From: an uncultured Acetatifactor sp.
GTDB lineage: Bacteria; Bacillota; Clostridia; Lachnospirales; Lachnospiraceae
DNA: 60,469 nucleotides
Assembly (NCBI GenBank): GCA_910587555.1
Contig: CAJULV010000015.1
Location: 10,503-70,971 of the forward strand
Direction of reading: 5' to 3'
Shown: piece after piece, positions 1 to 7,987 of the stretch
Numbering within the stretch: position 1 is the stretch's first letter
Layout: the number at the start of each line of letters is the position of its first letter
The notes under the pieces: generated by a model
What the model was told of the DNA's origin: nothing
Databases searched by the model: none
Seen by the model: only the letters and a program-made list of their open reading frames with translations
Program-made: the position numbers and the translations under genes

Positions 1-134
1 TGTCCATGCGCTCCTCCAGCCTGTCCATGCGCTCCTCCAGCCTGTCCATGCGCTCTTCCAGCCTGTCCATGCGCTCCTCCAGCCTGTCCATGCGCTCCTC
101 CAGCCTGTCCATGCGTTCTTCCAGCCTGTCCAGA
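1..134. repeat. 21-bp in-frame tandem repeat (heptad coding)
   Basis: At least six near-identical 21-bp units (core ctgtccatgcgctcctccag), differing at one or two third positions. Each codes one LEERMDR heptad on the minus strand. The array continues beyond the window. Copy-number change would lengthen or shorten a coiled coil without shifting frame. Confidence 0.9.
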
Positions 135-220
135 CGCTGGTATATCGGCTCTAATAAACCTGAAACCACTCCTGATACAATTCCTGAAATAGCCTGTAAA
201 TCTTCGCTTGTCAATGTCAT
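1..220 (-). CDS. Coiled-coil protein, 5' part only (runs off window start)
   Basis: On the minus strand an ORF begins at 220 (MTLTSEDLQAISGIVSG...) and runs out of the window. After about 30 residues it becomes a heptad repeat, LEERMDR, which is typical of a parallel coiled coil with Leu and Met at core positions. Two in-frame ATGs exist, at 226 and 220. The ribosome site AAAGGGG (234-228) touches the first but lies 7 nt from the second, so 220 is preferred. The function is not recognisable from this fragment. Proteins of this shape (short hydrophobic head plus LEERM heptads) are, as I recall, frequent and uncharacterised in Lachnospiraceae. The reading frame is certain because the 21-bp repeat keeps it open. 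Confidence 0.7.
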   Translation of the reverse strand, partial: MTLTSEDLQAISGIVSGVVSGLLEPIYQRLDRLEERMDRLEERMDRLEERMDRLEERMDRLEERMDRLEERMD

Positions 221-638
221 ACCCATACCCCTTTCTTTTACCTTCTCCCGTCCTACTCCCCATCAAATAGTAAAAGCTTTTCTGTTCCGGTTCTATGCAA
301 TTCTTAATCACTGAAAAACGGCCGAAACGCCATTAACCTCAGAAATACACAAGCATTCTATGATTTGAAAAAGCTGCCGGAACTCCTGCCCGATGTGCTT
401 TTATAAAAACATCATAATTCATACGCCAGACAATGTCAAGCGAAACTGAGATGTTCCCGACAGTTTTTTCGAACATCTTTTTACAAAAAATTCCCAGCCC
501 ATGCGCCAAAATGGCTTTCCGCAGATAGCAGGAAGGAACTTTCAAACACGCTTCAGGCAAAATCACACTGCCAGCTTATCCATGGCAACAAGCGAAACGG
601 AGCTATGAAGAGGGGTGTATTCCCACAATTCCCACAAG

Positions 639-678
639 AAAACGGCAGAACAAACATTTCCGTTCATTCTGCCGTTTT
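639..678 (-). terminator. Hairpin, likely terminator of the arabinofuranosidase transcript
   Basis: A perfect 12-bp stem (AAAACGGCAGAA at 639-650 with TTCTGCCGTTTT at 667-678) around a 16-nt loop. It lies 83 nt after the GH51 stop and ends in TTTT on the minus strand. I see no gene between 221 and 760: the stretch holds this hairpin, the 38-bp repeat beginning at 672, and otherwise nothing I recognise. Confidence 0.6.
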
Positions 679-755
679 CGAACTCTGTATTTGCCATCTG
701 TTCGACAGACCGTTCTCAAACTCTGTATTTGCTACCTATGCGACAGCCCGTTCCC
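672..755. repeat. Degenerate 38-bp tandem repeat downstream of GH51 gene
   Basis: CCGTTTTCGAACTCTG at 672 recurs as CCGTTCTCAAACTCTG at 710, and a third start lies at 748, giving a 38-bp period. It sits just before the GH51 stop codon at 761. The period equals that of the array upstream of the same gene (2377-2530), but the sequences are unrelated. Confidence 0.6.
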
Positions 756-760
756 GCCTC

Positions 761-2266
761 CTACCGGATTTCCAGGCTCACCACACTGCAGGCCGGAATG
801 GTAAAATTCACGCCACGGTCCGTCAGCGCCACATCATGAAACGCCTCTTCCCTCACCTTATCCGGCTCTTCAAAGGTATTGTGGGCCTGCATCTCATTGG
901 TGAGAATGGAAGCCTTCACGGTCTCCGGCTTCCTCTCCGTGAGCAGCAGCTCCACCGGGCAGGCATCCTCTGCGGAAAGATTTGCCAGCGTCACCAGAAT
1001 AGAACCATCCGCCTGCAAGGACACGGATTCCTGCAGGGCAGGCACTCTGTAATCCTCCACCCCTGCGGTACCCTCACCGGACAGGCTGCTCTCCACAAGC
1101 CTGGCTCCCTGATGCTTTTTATACATATGGAAAACATGGTAGGTGGGAGTCTTCAGCATCTTCTCTCCCTCCGTGAGAATCACGGACTGGAGTACGTTTA
1201 CCATCTGTGCAATGCAGGCCATCTTCACACGGTCGCAGTGCCTGTTGAAAATATTCAGGCTCACCGCCGCCACCAGCGCGTCCCGCATGGTGTTCTGCTG
1301 ATACAGAAAGCCGGGATTTGTGCCGATTTCCACATCGAACCAGTCCCCCCACTCGTCCACGATAAGGCCGATCCTCCTGTCCGGATCATACTGGTCCAAA
1401 ATGGCGCCGTGACGTTGAATCAGCTCCTCCATGTACAGTGCCTTATGCAGGGTCCTGTACCAGTCCTCCCGGCCGAACTCCGCTGCGCTTCCCTTGTGTT
1501 CCCAATTGCCGGCCACCACATAGTAGTGCAGGGACAATCCATCCATAAAGCCTCCTGCATTCTTTCCGCCCGGCTCCGCAAAACAGGTCTCCAGTACCTT
1601 CCTGGTCCAGTTGACATCGCCGGAATTGGGACCGCCGCAAATTTTTCGGATGGGTGCGGCCTTCTGGTAGTGGCGCACATAGGTCTGGTACCTGCGGTAG
1701 AGATTGGCGTAATACTCCGGTGTCATATTGCCGCCGCAACCCCAGTTTTCGTTGCCAATACCGAAATAATCCACCTTCCATGGCTCCTTCCGGCCGTTTT
1801 TCCGGCGAAGCTCCGCCATGGGCGACACGCCGTCAAAGGTCATGTACTCCACCCACTCTGACATTTCCTTCACGGTACCGCTCCCCACATTGCCGTTGAT
1901 ATATGTCTTGCAGCCCAATTGCTCACAAAGCTCGAAAAATTCATGGGTGCCGAAGCTGTTATCCTCCGTCACGCCGCCCCAGTGGGTATTGACCATCTTC
2001 TTACGGTCTTCCTTCGGACCTATGCCGTCCATCCAGTGGTATTCGTCCGCAAAACAGCCGCCGGGCCAGCGCAGCACAGGGATGGAAAGCGCTTTCAGTG
2101 CCTCCACCACATCCGTACGCATGCCGTTTTTATTGGGAATCTCGGAATTCTCCCCCACAAACAGCCCCTCGTAGATACACCTGCCCAGGTGTTCGGAAAA
2201 ATGTCCATAAATTTCCGGGTTAATGTATCCCATATCCTTTTTTTCGTTAATATATAATTTCGCCAT
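761..2266 (-). CDS. Alpha-L-arabinofuranosidase, GH51 family
   Basis: A 501-residue glycoside hydrolase that releases terminal arabinofuranose from arabinan, arabinoxylan or their oligosaccharides. The family is a retaining (beta/alpha)8 barrel with a C-terminal beta domain. The acid/base Glu lies in GNENWG (about residue 173) and the nucleophile Glu in VDEWGDW (about 305). PGGCFAD and the SLHYY segment also fit GH51. There is no signal peptide, so it is probably cytoplasmic and acts on imported oligosaccharides. The start at 2266 (MAKLYINEKK) follows AGAGGT. The frame stays open upstream to 2644, but only through a repeat array, so the longer start is rejected. It is the last gene of the carbohydrate block, downstream of the transketolase genes, which fits pentose use. 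Confidence 0.93.
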   Translation of the reverse strand: MAKLYINEKKDMGYINPEIYGHFSEHLGRCIYEGLFVGENSEIPNKNGMRTDVVEALKALSIPVLRWPGGCFADEYHWMDGIGPKEDRKKMVNTHWGGVTEDNSFGTHEFFELCEQLGCKTYINGNVGSGTVKEMSEWVEYMTFDGVSPMAELRRKNGRKEPWKVDYFGIGNENWGCGGNMTPEYYANLYRRYQTYVRHYQKAAPIRKICGGPNSGDVNWTRKVLETCFAEPGGKNAGGFMDGLSLHYYVVAGNWEHKGSAAEFGREDWYRTLHKALYMEELIQRHGAILDQYDPDRRIGLIVDEWGDWFDVEIGTNPGFLYQQNTMRDALVAAVSLNIFNRHCDRVKMACIAQMVNVLQSVILTEGEKMLKTPTYHVFHMYKKHQGARLVESSLSGEGTAGVEDYRVPALQESVSLQADGSILVTLANLSAEDACPVELLLTERKPETVKASILTNEMQAHNTFEEPDKVREEAFHDVALTDRGVNFTIPACSVVSLEIR

Positions 2267-2343
2267 GAAATTGTTACCTCTCTGCCTTATCTGAACGCCT
2301 CTGTCCGCTTCCGGACATCCTTTCCCTGACCTGCCCCCGTGGC

Positions 2344-2622
2344 AATTCCCGGGCATACCTGTCTCTCCTCCCGAATCGCCCTTCGGCGGGCATGCCTGCT
2401 TTCTCCTGCTGCATCGCCCTTCCGCGGGTATGCATGCTTTCTCCTGACGGACCACCCTTCGGCGGGCATGCCTGCTTTCTCCTGCTGCATCGCCCTTCCG
2501 CGGGTATGTCTTTCCATGACATTTCCCGGGTATACCTGTCTCTCCTCCCGAATCGCCCTTCGGCGGGTATGCCTGCTTCCACCTACCGGACCACCCTTCA
2601 GTGGGCATACCTTTCCATGGCC
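2344..2622. repeat. Higher-order tandem repeat (38-bp units, 177-bp superunit) 5' of GH51 gene
   Basis: Units centred on CGCCCTTCGGCGGGCATGCC start at 2377, 2415, 2453 and 2491 (38-bp steps). After a 63-bp step they resume at 2554 and 2592. The segment at about 2345-2400 recurs at about 2522-2577, a 177-bp superunit. Units alternate CTTCGGCGGG and CTTCCGCGGG. The array fills most of the 400-nt gap 2267-2667 and ends about 78 nt before the GH51 start. It is open in several frames on both strands, which is a side effect of the repeat and not evidence of coding. Confidence 0.85.
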
Positions 2623-2667
2623 CGTCGTGCGATCTTTCATACATGCCCCTGCCGAAAATTCCCTGCC

Positions 2668-3609
2668 TTATGCCAGGAAGGACTTCACCTTGCGGTAAAC
2701 GCCCTCACCGTCCAGGCCGTACCTGGCTATCAGCGCCTCCGCGGAACCGGACTCGCCGAACACGTCCTCAATACCGATACGGCACACGGGAACAGGACAG
2801 GTCTCTGCAAGTGCCTCGCACACTGCGCCGCCCAGGCCCCCGATGATGGTATGCTCTTCCGCTGTAACCACCTTTCCGGTCTTCCTGGCGCTTGCCGCAA
2901 TGAGTTCCTTATCCAGGGGTTTGATGGTGCAGATATTGATTACTTCCGCGTCTACGCCCTCTGCCGCCAGTTTCTCCGCGGCCTCCAGGGCAGAGTTCAC
3001 CAGGATGCCTGTCGCCACGATGGTCACATCCTTCCCTTCCCGAAGTACCTGCCCCTTTCCGATTTCAAATTTGTAGTCATCCCTGTCGTTAATCACAGGA
3101 ACCGCCGCACGGCCGAATCGCATGTACACAGGCCCTTCAAAATCCAGAGCCGCCTTCACACAGGCCCTTGCCTCTACCGCATCGGCGGGATTCAGTATGG
3201 TCATCCCCGGAATCGTCCGCATCAGGGCGATATCCTCATTGCACTGATGGGAAGCACCGTCCTCGCCCACGGTGATGCCCGCATGAGTGGCTCCGATTTT
3301 CACATTCAAATGCGGGTATCCGATGGAATTTCGCACCTGTTCAAAGGCGCGTCCTGCCGCAAACATGGCGAAAGTACTTGCCACCGGAATCTTTCCCGTC
3401 AGGGACAGCCCCGCCGCAATTCCCATCATATTTGCCTCTGCGATACCGCAGTCAATGTGGCGCTCCGGATACTTTTTCTGAAATACGCCTGTTTTGGTGG
3501 CCGCTGCCAGATCCGCGTCCAGTACCACCAGCTCGGGGTAAGACTCTCCAAATTCCGCCAGGGCATTTCCATAGGCTTCCCTGGTCGCTATCTTTTTTAC
3601 GTCTGCCAT
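2668..3609 (-). CDS. Transketolase, C-terminal (pyrimidine-binding and C) subunit
   Basis: A 313-residue protein matching the second half of transketolase: the Pyr domain (about residues 1-170; CGIAEANM carries the ThDP-activating Glu, ASTFAMFAAGRAFEQ follows) and the C-terminal domain (about 185-313; IINIC-like sheet, TAEEHTIIGGLGGAVCE). With the adjacent N-terminal subunit it should form a heterotetrameric enzyme moving two-carbon units between ketoses and aldoses in the non-oxidative pentose phosphate pathway. Split transketolases are well known in Clostridia and archaea. Start ATG at 3609 follows AGAAAGGTG. The N-subunit gene stops 132 nt upstream. A 1-deoxyxylulose-5-phosphate synthase half is less likely, because this split arrangement is typical for Tkt. 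Confidence 0.92.
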   Translation of the reverse strand: MADVKKIATREAYGNALAEFGESYPELVVLDADLAAATKTGVFQKKYPERHIDCGIAEANMMGIAAGLSLTGKIPVASTFAMFAAGRAFEQVRNSIGYPHLNVKIGATHAGITVGEDGASHQCNEDIALMRTIPGMTILNPADAVEARACVKAALDFEGPVYMRFGRAAVPVINDRDDYKFEIGKGQVLREGKDVTIVATGILVNSALEAAEKLAAEGVDAEVINICTIKPLDKELIAASARKTGKVVTAEEHTIIGGLGGAVCEALAETCPVPVCRIGIEDVFGESGSAEALIARYGLDGEGVYRKVKSFLA

Positions 3610-3741
3610 TCTATTTCACCTTTCTCCTATAAGTTCCGCAAAGATCCGAATTGTGCCGGGTCCGGGAAAAACCATTCCCGTCCCTGGTTCAGAACCGCCT
3701 GTTCTTCCGGGTTCTGTTCGGCCATTTGCTGTTTTCCGGAT

Positions 3742-4575
3742 TCATTTTAATTCCGCCGCAATCTTTTCCAGATCGGCCACTGCGATTTCGTACTCCGCGT
3801 CATTGGGCGCTTTTCCGTGCCAGTCCGCCTTGCCCTCCATGAAGGATACGCCCTTCCCCTTCAGGGTGTGGGCAATTATGGCGGTAGGCATTCCTTTTGT
3901 TGCCCTTGCCTCTGCGAAAGCCGCCCGGATCTGTTCCATATCGTTGCCGTCTTCCAAGGAAATCACATGAAAGTTAAACGCTTCGAATTTTTTATCAATC
4001 GGATAGGGCGAACAGACATCGTCGATGCGTCCGTCAATCTGCAGCCCGTTGTTGTCCACGATGACTACCAGGTTGTCCAGTTTTCTGTGGCCCGCAAACA
4101 TGGCCGCCTCCCAGACCTGGCCCTCCTGAATTTCCCCGTCTCCCAACAGGGTATAGACACGGAAGTCCCTGCCTGAAAGCCTTGCCCCCATGGCCATTCC
4201 TACCGCTGCAGAGATTCCCTGGCCAAGGGAACCGGAGGACATGTCCACCCCGGGCACATGCTGCAGGCAGGGATGTCCCTGGAGATAGGACCCCAGATGA
4301 CGCAGAGTGGGCAGATCCTCCACCGGGAAATACCCTCTGTTGGCCAATGCCGAATACAGTCCCGGCGCCGTATGCCCCTTGGAAAGGACAAAACGGTCTC
4401 TGTCTTCCATCTTCGGATTCTTCGGGTCGATGTTCAATTCTTCAAAATAAAGATAGGTAAAAATATCCGCTGCAGACAGGGATCCCCCCGGATGCCCTGC
4501 TTTTGCCCCGTGTACTGCCGCCACAATGCCCTTGCGGACATCGTTGGCATGTCTTTTCAACTCTAATAGTTCCAT
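3742..4575 (-). CDS. Transketolase, N-terminal (ThDP-binding) subunit
   Basis: A 277-residue first half of a split transketolase. GHPGGSLSAADI and the ThDP diphosphate/Mg motif GDGEIQEGQVWEA ... NNGLQIDG are visible, as are the His-bearing loops SKGHTAPGLY and HPCLQHVPG. The start at 4575 (MELLELKRH) is fixed by AGGAGG six nt upstream. The frame is open a further 28 codons but without a ribosome site. It is read just before the C-terminal subunit and after two sugar isomerases, which suggests one transcript feeding pentose or ketose intermediates into the pentose phosphate pathway. Confidence 0.92.
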   Translation of the reverse strand: MELLELKRHANDVRKGIVAAVHGAKAGHPGGSLSAADIFTYLYFEELNIDPKNPKMEDRDRFVLSKGHTAPGLYSALANRGYFPVEDLPTLRHLGSYLQGHPCLQHVPGVDMSSGSLGQGISAAVGMAMGARLSGRDFRVYTLLGDGEIQEGQVWEAAMFAGHRKLDNLVVIVDNNGLQIDGRIDDVCSPYPIDKKFEAFNFHVISLEDGNDMEQIRAAFAEARATKGMPTAIIAHTLKGKGVSFMEGKADWHGKAPNDAEYEIAVADLEKIAAELK

Positions 4576-4775
4576 AGTATCCTCCTGTTTTGTTTTTCCT
4601 TCGATTCCGGTTCCGCTTTCCTCCGGTTTCCGGTTTCTTCGCCATGCTGTGAAGCCCACGCCCGAAAAGCAGCTCCGTCTTTCGGCACATTTCCTTTTTC
4701 AGGCCGCAAACCATGATATCAGCGTCAATCACCACTACCTGGACGACCATTGCATGGGACCCGCTTTACCGTCTG

Positions 4776-5645
4776 TCAGCCGGCCATTTCCGCATATCGC
4801 CTCAAGTTCGCCAATCCCACGGAAATTCCCTGGATACAGTCTTCCATCCCCTCAAATTCAATGGACAGATAACCGTCATAGCCTGTCCGCTTCAGAGCCC
4901 GCAGGCACTGCAGCACAGGCACATCTCCATGGCCGATGATGGTTCCCCGCAGGAAATTCCCTCCCCTGGAGAGAAAAAAGCCCTCCCCCGGATTGGGTTC
5001 CTGACCGCTCTTCACAATAAAATCCTTGATGTGGACATAAAATGCATAGGGCGCACATCTCCCCACCGCAGTCACCGGGTTATCATCCGCACACAGGAAA
5101 TTGCCGATATCCACCAGCTGCCCGAAATTTTCATGGGCCACGGCGTTAATCAGCTTTTCCACTCTCCTGCTGTCCTGGGAAAAGAAGCCGTGATTCTCCG
5201 TCATGGTGCGGATCCCCTTCTCCGCCCCATATTCCGTCACGGCAAGGCACCCTGATGCCATCCGCTCCAGATAATTGTCAAATCCCCGATAAGTACGGTT
5301 TTTCGGTCCCCCTGTCACGTCATGCCGCATTGTCTGACAGCCCAGATTGGCGGCGATATCCACTTTCCGCTTCAGAGCGGCAGTCTCCGCTTCCAAATCT
5401 CCTCCGCTTCCCTCAAGCAAATCCGCCCCCACGGCAAAGTTGGAGATGGCCAGCCCCACCCTGTCCGCTTCTGCCCGGAGCTTCGCCGCATATTCCTCCG
5501 GCTTTTCCTCCCCGGGAAATACAAAATCCACAAATTCAATGGCATCAAAGCCCAGCTCCTTTGCCTTTGCAATGCAGGAAATCGGCGTCAGCCTTCCCTC
5601 CCGCAGGTACTGCATAAAACTGTAAACGCTCACTGCATACTGCAT
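4776..5645 (-). CDS. Sugar phosphate isomerase/epimerase, AP-endonuclease-2-like TIM barrel
   Basis: A 289-residue xylose-isomerase-like TIM barrel. Metal and substrate residues fall in the expected strands: FDAIEFVDF, RTMTENHGF (Glu, His), LVDIGNF (Asp), FYVHIKDF (His-x-Lys-Asp) and GYLSIEFEG (Glu near the C terminus). These enzymes epimerise or isomerise free or phosphorylated ketoses, inositols or keto-sugars, and the exact substrate cannot be read from sequence. Start 5645 follows GAGGAGA. It lies between a paralogue (5795-6643) and the split transketolase, so a pentose or ketose route is likely. Confidence 0.85.
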   Translation of the reverse strand: MQYAVSVYSFMQYLREGRLTPISCIAKAKELGFDAIEFVDFVFPGEEKPEEYAAKLRAEADRVGLAISNFAVGADLLEGSGGDLEAETAALKRKVDIAANLGCQTMRHDVTGGPKNRTYRGFDNYLERMASGCLAVTEYGAEKGIRTMTENHGFFSQDSRRVEKLINAVAHENFGQLVDIGNFLCADDNPVTAVGRCAPYAFYVHIKDFIVKSGQEPNPGEGFFLSRGGNFLRGTIIGHGDVPVLQCLRALKRTGYDGYLSIEFEGMEDCIQGISVGLANLRRYAEMAG

Positions 5646-5675
5646 ACGTTCTCTCCTCTGTTATGCCCAAGGCAT

Positions 5676-5794
5676 CCGCCCTGTTCCTGGCTCTCTCGGC
5701 TTGCCCTGGCTCTTCCGCCCTGTCCCTCAGCTTGCCCTGGTTCTTCTGCCCTGTCCCCGGCTCTCTCCGCTTGCCCCGGCTCTTCGCTCTGTCC
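5676..5794. repeat. Degenerate pyrimidine-rich tandem repeat 5' of isomerase gene
   Basis: CCCTGTCC / GGCTCTCTC / GCTTGCCCTGG / CTCTTCCG blocks recur with starts near 5679, 5718, 5749 and 5786 (spacings 39, 31 and 37 bp). It fills the gap between two isomerase genes and ends about 30 nt from the downstream start codon at 5645. It is the most decayed of the intergenic arrays. Confidence 0.55.
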
Positions 5795-6643
5795 TTAGCT
5801 CCTGCCGATAAAGTGCTTTAAAAACTCCACCGCCGTTCGGATGTCTTTCTCCGGTTCCTCACCCACTTCCCGCTCTATGGTCAGGAAGCCATGATATCCG
5901 ATTTCGTCAAGTGCCTTCAGGTAATTCTCAAAGTCTACCCCGCCTGTTCCCAGCGGCAGCTCCACAAAAGATGGGCTGGCCAGCATTTCCGCCTCCACCA
6001 GACCGTAAACCTCCTCCGGATCCCGATAGAAATTGCGCCTGCCGTCTTTGGCATGGGTATGCACGATATAATCCTTCAGATTGTATACTGCCTGCACCGG
6101 GTCGTCTCCGGTCACCATCACCAGATTCGCCGGATCCAGGTTCACCGCAACCCCGGTGGAATGCAGCCCGTCCAGAAATCCTTTCAGCACTGCGGAAGTC
6201 TCCGGCCCTGTCTCAATGGCAAAATGTGCCTTCAGGGAATCCGCATACTCCGCAAGCTGAAAACAGGCCTCCTGCATGACCTTGTACCGCTCATGCCCTG
6301 GGTCCGAAGGCACCACACCGATATGAGTTGTCACGATATCCGTCTCCAGTTCCCTGGCCAAATCCAGAATTCTTTTGGATTTCTCAATCAGACCCGGATT
6401 CTGTTCCCTGTTATGGAAGCCCTTCCCCAGGTCCCCGCAGAGAGCGGATATCACCAGGCCCTCGGACTTCACCATGTCCAGAAATTCACGCCGCTTCGCC
6501 CCCGTAAGGTTCTCCGGCGCCAGCTCCCCGTAGGTGGAATAGGCCTGAATACCTGCGGCCCCCATCTCCCTTGCCTTTTTCAGCGCTTCCGGAAAAGGAA
6601 TCCGGAAAGACTCCAACATAACGCCAATCGAAAAATCGTACAT
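5795..6643 (-). CDS. Sugar phosphate isomerase/epimerase, TIM barrel
   Basis: A 282-residue TIM barrel of the xylose-isomerase-like superfamily. Conserved strand ends: AAGIQAYSTYGE, AHFAIETGPE (Glu), AVNLDPANL (Asp), YIVHTHAKDG (His-x-His-x-x-Asp) and HGFLTIEREVG (Glu). The first strand (IGVMLESFR) fits members acting on hexulose or inosose substrates, but specificity is not assigned. Start 6643 follows AAAGGAG. It is read between the M19 dipeptidase gene and the second isomerase, and the array at 5676-5794 separates it from the next gene. Confidence 0.85.
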   Translation of the reverse strand: MYDFSIGVMLESFRIPFPEALKKAREMGAAGIQAYSTYGELAPENLTGAKRREFLDMVKSEGLVISALCGDLGKGFHNREQNPGLIEKSKRILDLARELETDIVTTHIGVVPSDPGHERYKVMQEACFQLAEYADSLKAHFAIETGPETSAVLKGFLDGLHSTGVAVNLDPANLVMVTGDDPVQAVYNLKDYIVHTHAKDGRRNFYRDPEEVYGLVEAEMLASPSFVELPLGTGGVDFENYLKALDEIGYHGFLTIEREVGEEPEKDIRTAVEFLKHFIGRS

Positions 6644-6803
6644 GTGTTATCTCCTTTCTGTTTGCTGTACCTTATCTTAAATTTCTGATACCTTTTTAAG
6701 CTTTCCATGCTTATGGTTTTCGGTGCATTCCTTCCGAAATCCCGGTCCTGTCATAGCAGCCCATGATATCACCGGTTTTCCTTGTACCTTCAGGCTCCTG
6801 CTT

Positions 6804-7889
6804 CTACCCCAGCGTCTCCCGATATACCCGCAGCACATTTCCGTAAAAAATCCTGTCCAGTGCATCCTGGGAAAACCCTGCCCGGTGAAGTCCGTCCCAC
6901 AGCCGCTCCATGGCCTGCACGCCGGGCAGCTCTTCATGGGTGTCAATGCCGTCAAAATCACTCCCCAGGCCAAGCACCTCGATACCGCCCACATCCGCCA
7001 TATGCCTGGCATGACGGACAACGGCCTCTATGGTTCCGGGATTCTTCTCTCCCAGGGGCTTTTCTTCCAGAAAATCCGCGCAGAAATTCAGGCCCATGAC
7101 CCCGCCCCGTTCGGAAAGCCTGCGTATCATGTCGTCCGTCATATTCCGCACACTGGGACACACAGCCCTGGCATTGGAATGACTGGATACAAAAGGCTTC
7201 TTTGTCACCTGCAGCACATCGTAAAAACCCGCATCCGACAGATGGGAAACATCCGGAATGATGCCCAGACTCTCCATTTCCGTCACCATCTCCCGTCCCT
7301 TTTCGGTAAGTCCCCCTTTCAGGTTCGGTGTGTGATGCCAGGCATCTGCAAAAAGCTGTGCCGCCTGCCGCTTCTCTTCCCTTTCCGGCGTTCCCTCGGC
7401 AGCTTCCTTCCATTCCTTCATAACCTGCCCCATCTGCTGCATCCGCCCCGGGTCAAAATTGGGATGACCGATTTCATTATCGAAATTCCATGTAAGTGTA
7501 ATCATTCGAACGCCCATACGGTGCAGTTCCCGCAGTTTCTCCAGCTCCCCCCTGCAGACGCCGCCCTCTTCCACCGTCAGCAGAGAAGAGAGCTTCCCCC
7601 GGGCCTCATTTTCCTCAATATCCGAAAACTTCAGCACCGGTGCAAGGATATCCCGGTTCTTCTCCAGTTCCTCGCTGTAATAACGGTACAGCTCCTGCAC
7701 CCGTTCCCAGGGGTCCCCCGCTCCCTCCAAAACCACAAACATGGCAAAATTCTGGATGAGATAACGGCTCTCCTTCATCCGCAGCAAATCCACATGGAAC
7801 CCGTTGCGCCGCAGTTCCCCGGGCATCCCCTTTTCCTTTTGTTTCAAAAGCGCACTCAAGGTATCGCAGTGCATGTCAATGACTTTCAT
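6804..7889 (-). CDS. Membrane dipeptidase, peptidase family M19
   Basis: A 361-residue renal-dipeptidase-type metallohydrolase that cleaves dipeptides, including those with a D-residue. The amidohydrolase-like barrel shows its zinc ligands: HCDT near the N terminus (His and Asp of HxD), the bridging Glu in VEEGGV (about residue 124), His in SSHSNAR, and Asp in GSDFDGI. No signal peptide is visible, so it is cytosolic here. Start 7889 has GGGGAG about 10 nt upstream. Its place inside a sugar block is odd. It may salvage peptides or cell-wall D-dipeptides unrelated to its neighbours. Confidence 0.9.
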   Translation of the reverse strand: MKVIDMHCDTLSALLKQKEKGMPGELRRNGFHVDLLRMKESRYLIQNFAMFVVLEGAGDPWERVQELYRYYSEELEKNRDILAPVLKFSDIEENEARGKLSSLLTVEEGGVCRGELEKLRELHRMGVRMITLTWNFDNEIGHPNFDPGRMQQMGQVMKEWKEAAEGTPEREEKRQAAQLFADAWHHTPNLKGGLTEKGREMVTEMESLGIIPDVSHLSDAGFYDVLQVTKKPFVSSHSNARAVCPSVRNMTDDMIRRLSERGGVMGLNFCADFLEEKPLGEKNPGTIEAVVRHARHMADVGGIEVLGLGSDFDGIDTHEELPGVQAMERLWDGLHRAGFSQDALDRIFYGNVLRVYRETLG

Positions 7890-7987
7890 AGCCTATCATT
7901 CTCCCCTGCAAATTCAGCATTTTCAAAAACCGGGCTGCATTCTTCACGGCAGCCCAAAGCGTGTTTTGCCTGAAAAACCCGAATCCG

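Noticed and set aside
339..566. 75-codon minus-strand ORF in the first intergenic region
   Set aside because: No ribosome site and no recognisable family. It lies between the coiled-coil gene and the GH51 terminator hairpin.
605..1861. Long plus-strand ORF (418 codons)
   Set aside because: It is antisense to the GH51 gene, whose catalytic motifs are intact. The plus-strand product has no family likeness and an unnatural His/Leu/Arg composition.
2287..2640. Arg/Gly-rich ORFs across the array upstream of the GH51 gene
   Set aside because: They follow the 38-bp repeat through shifting frames on both strands and carry no ribosome site. The GH51 start with a proper site lies after them.
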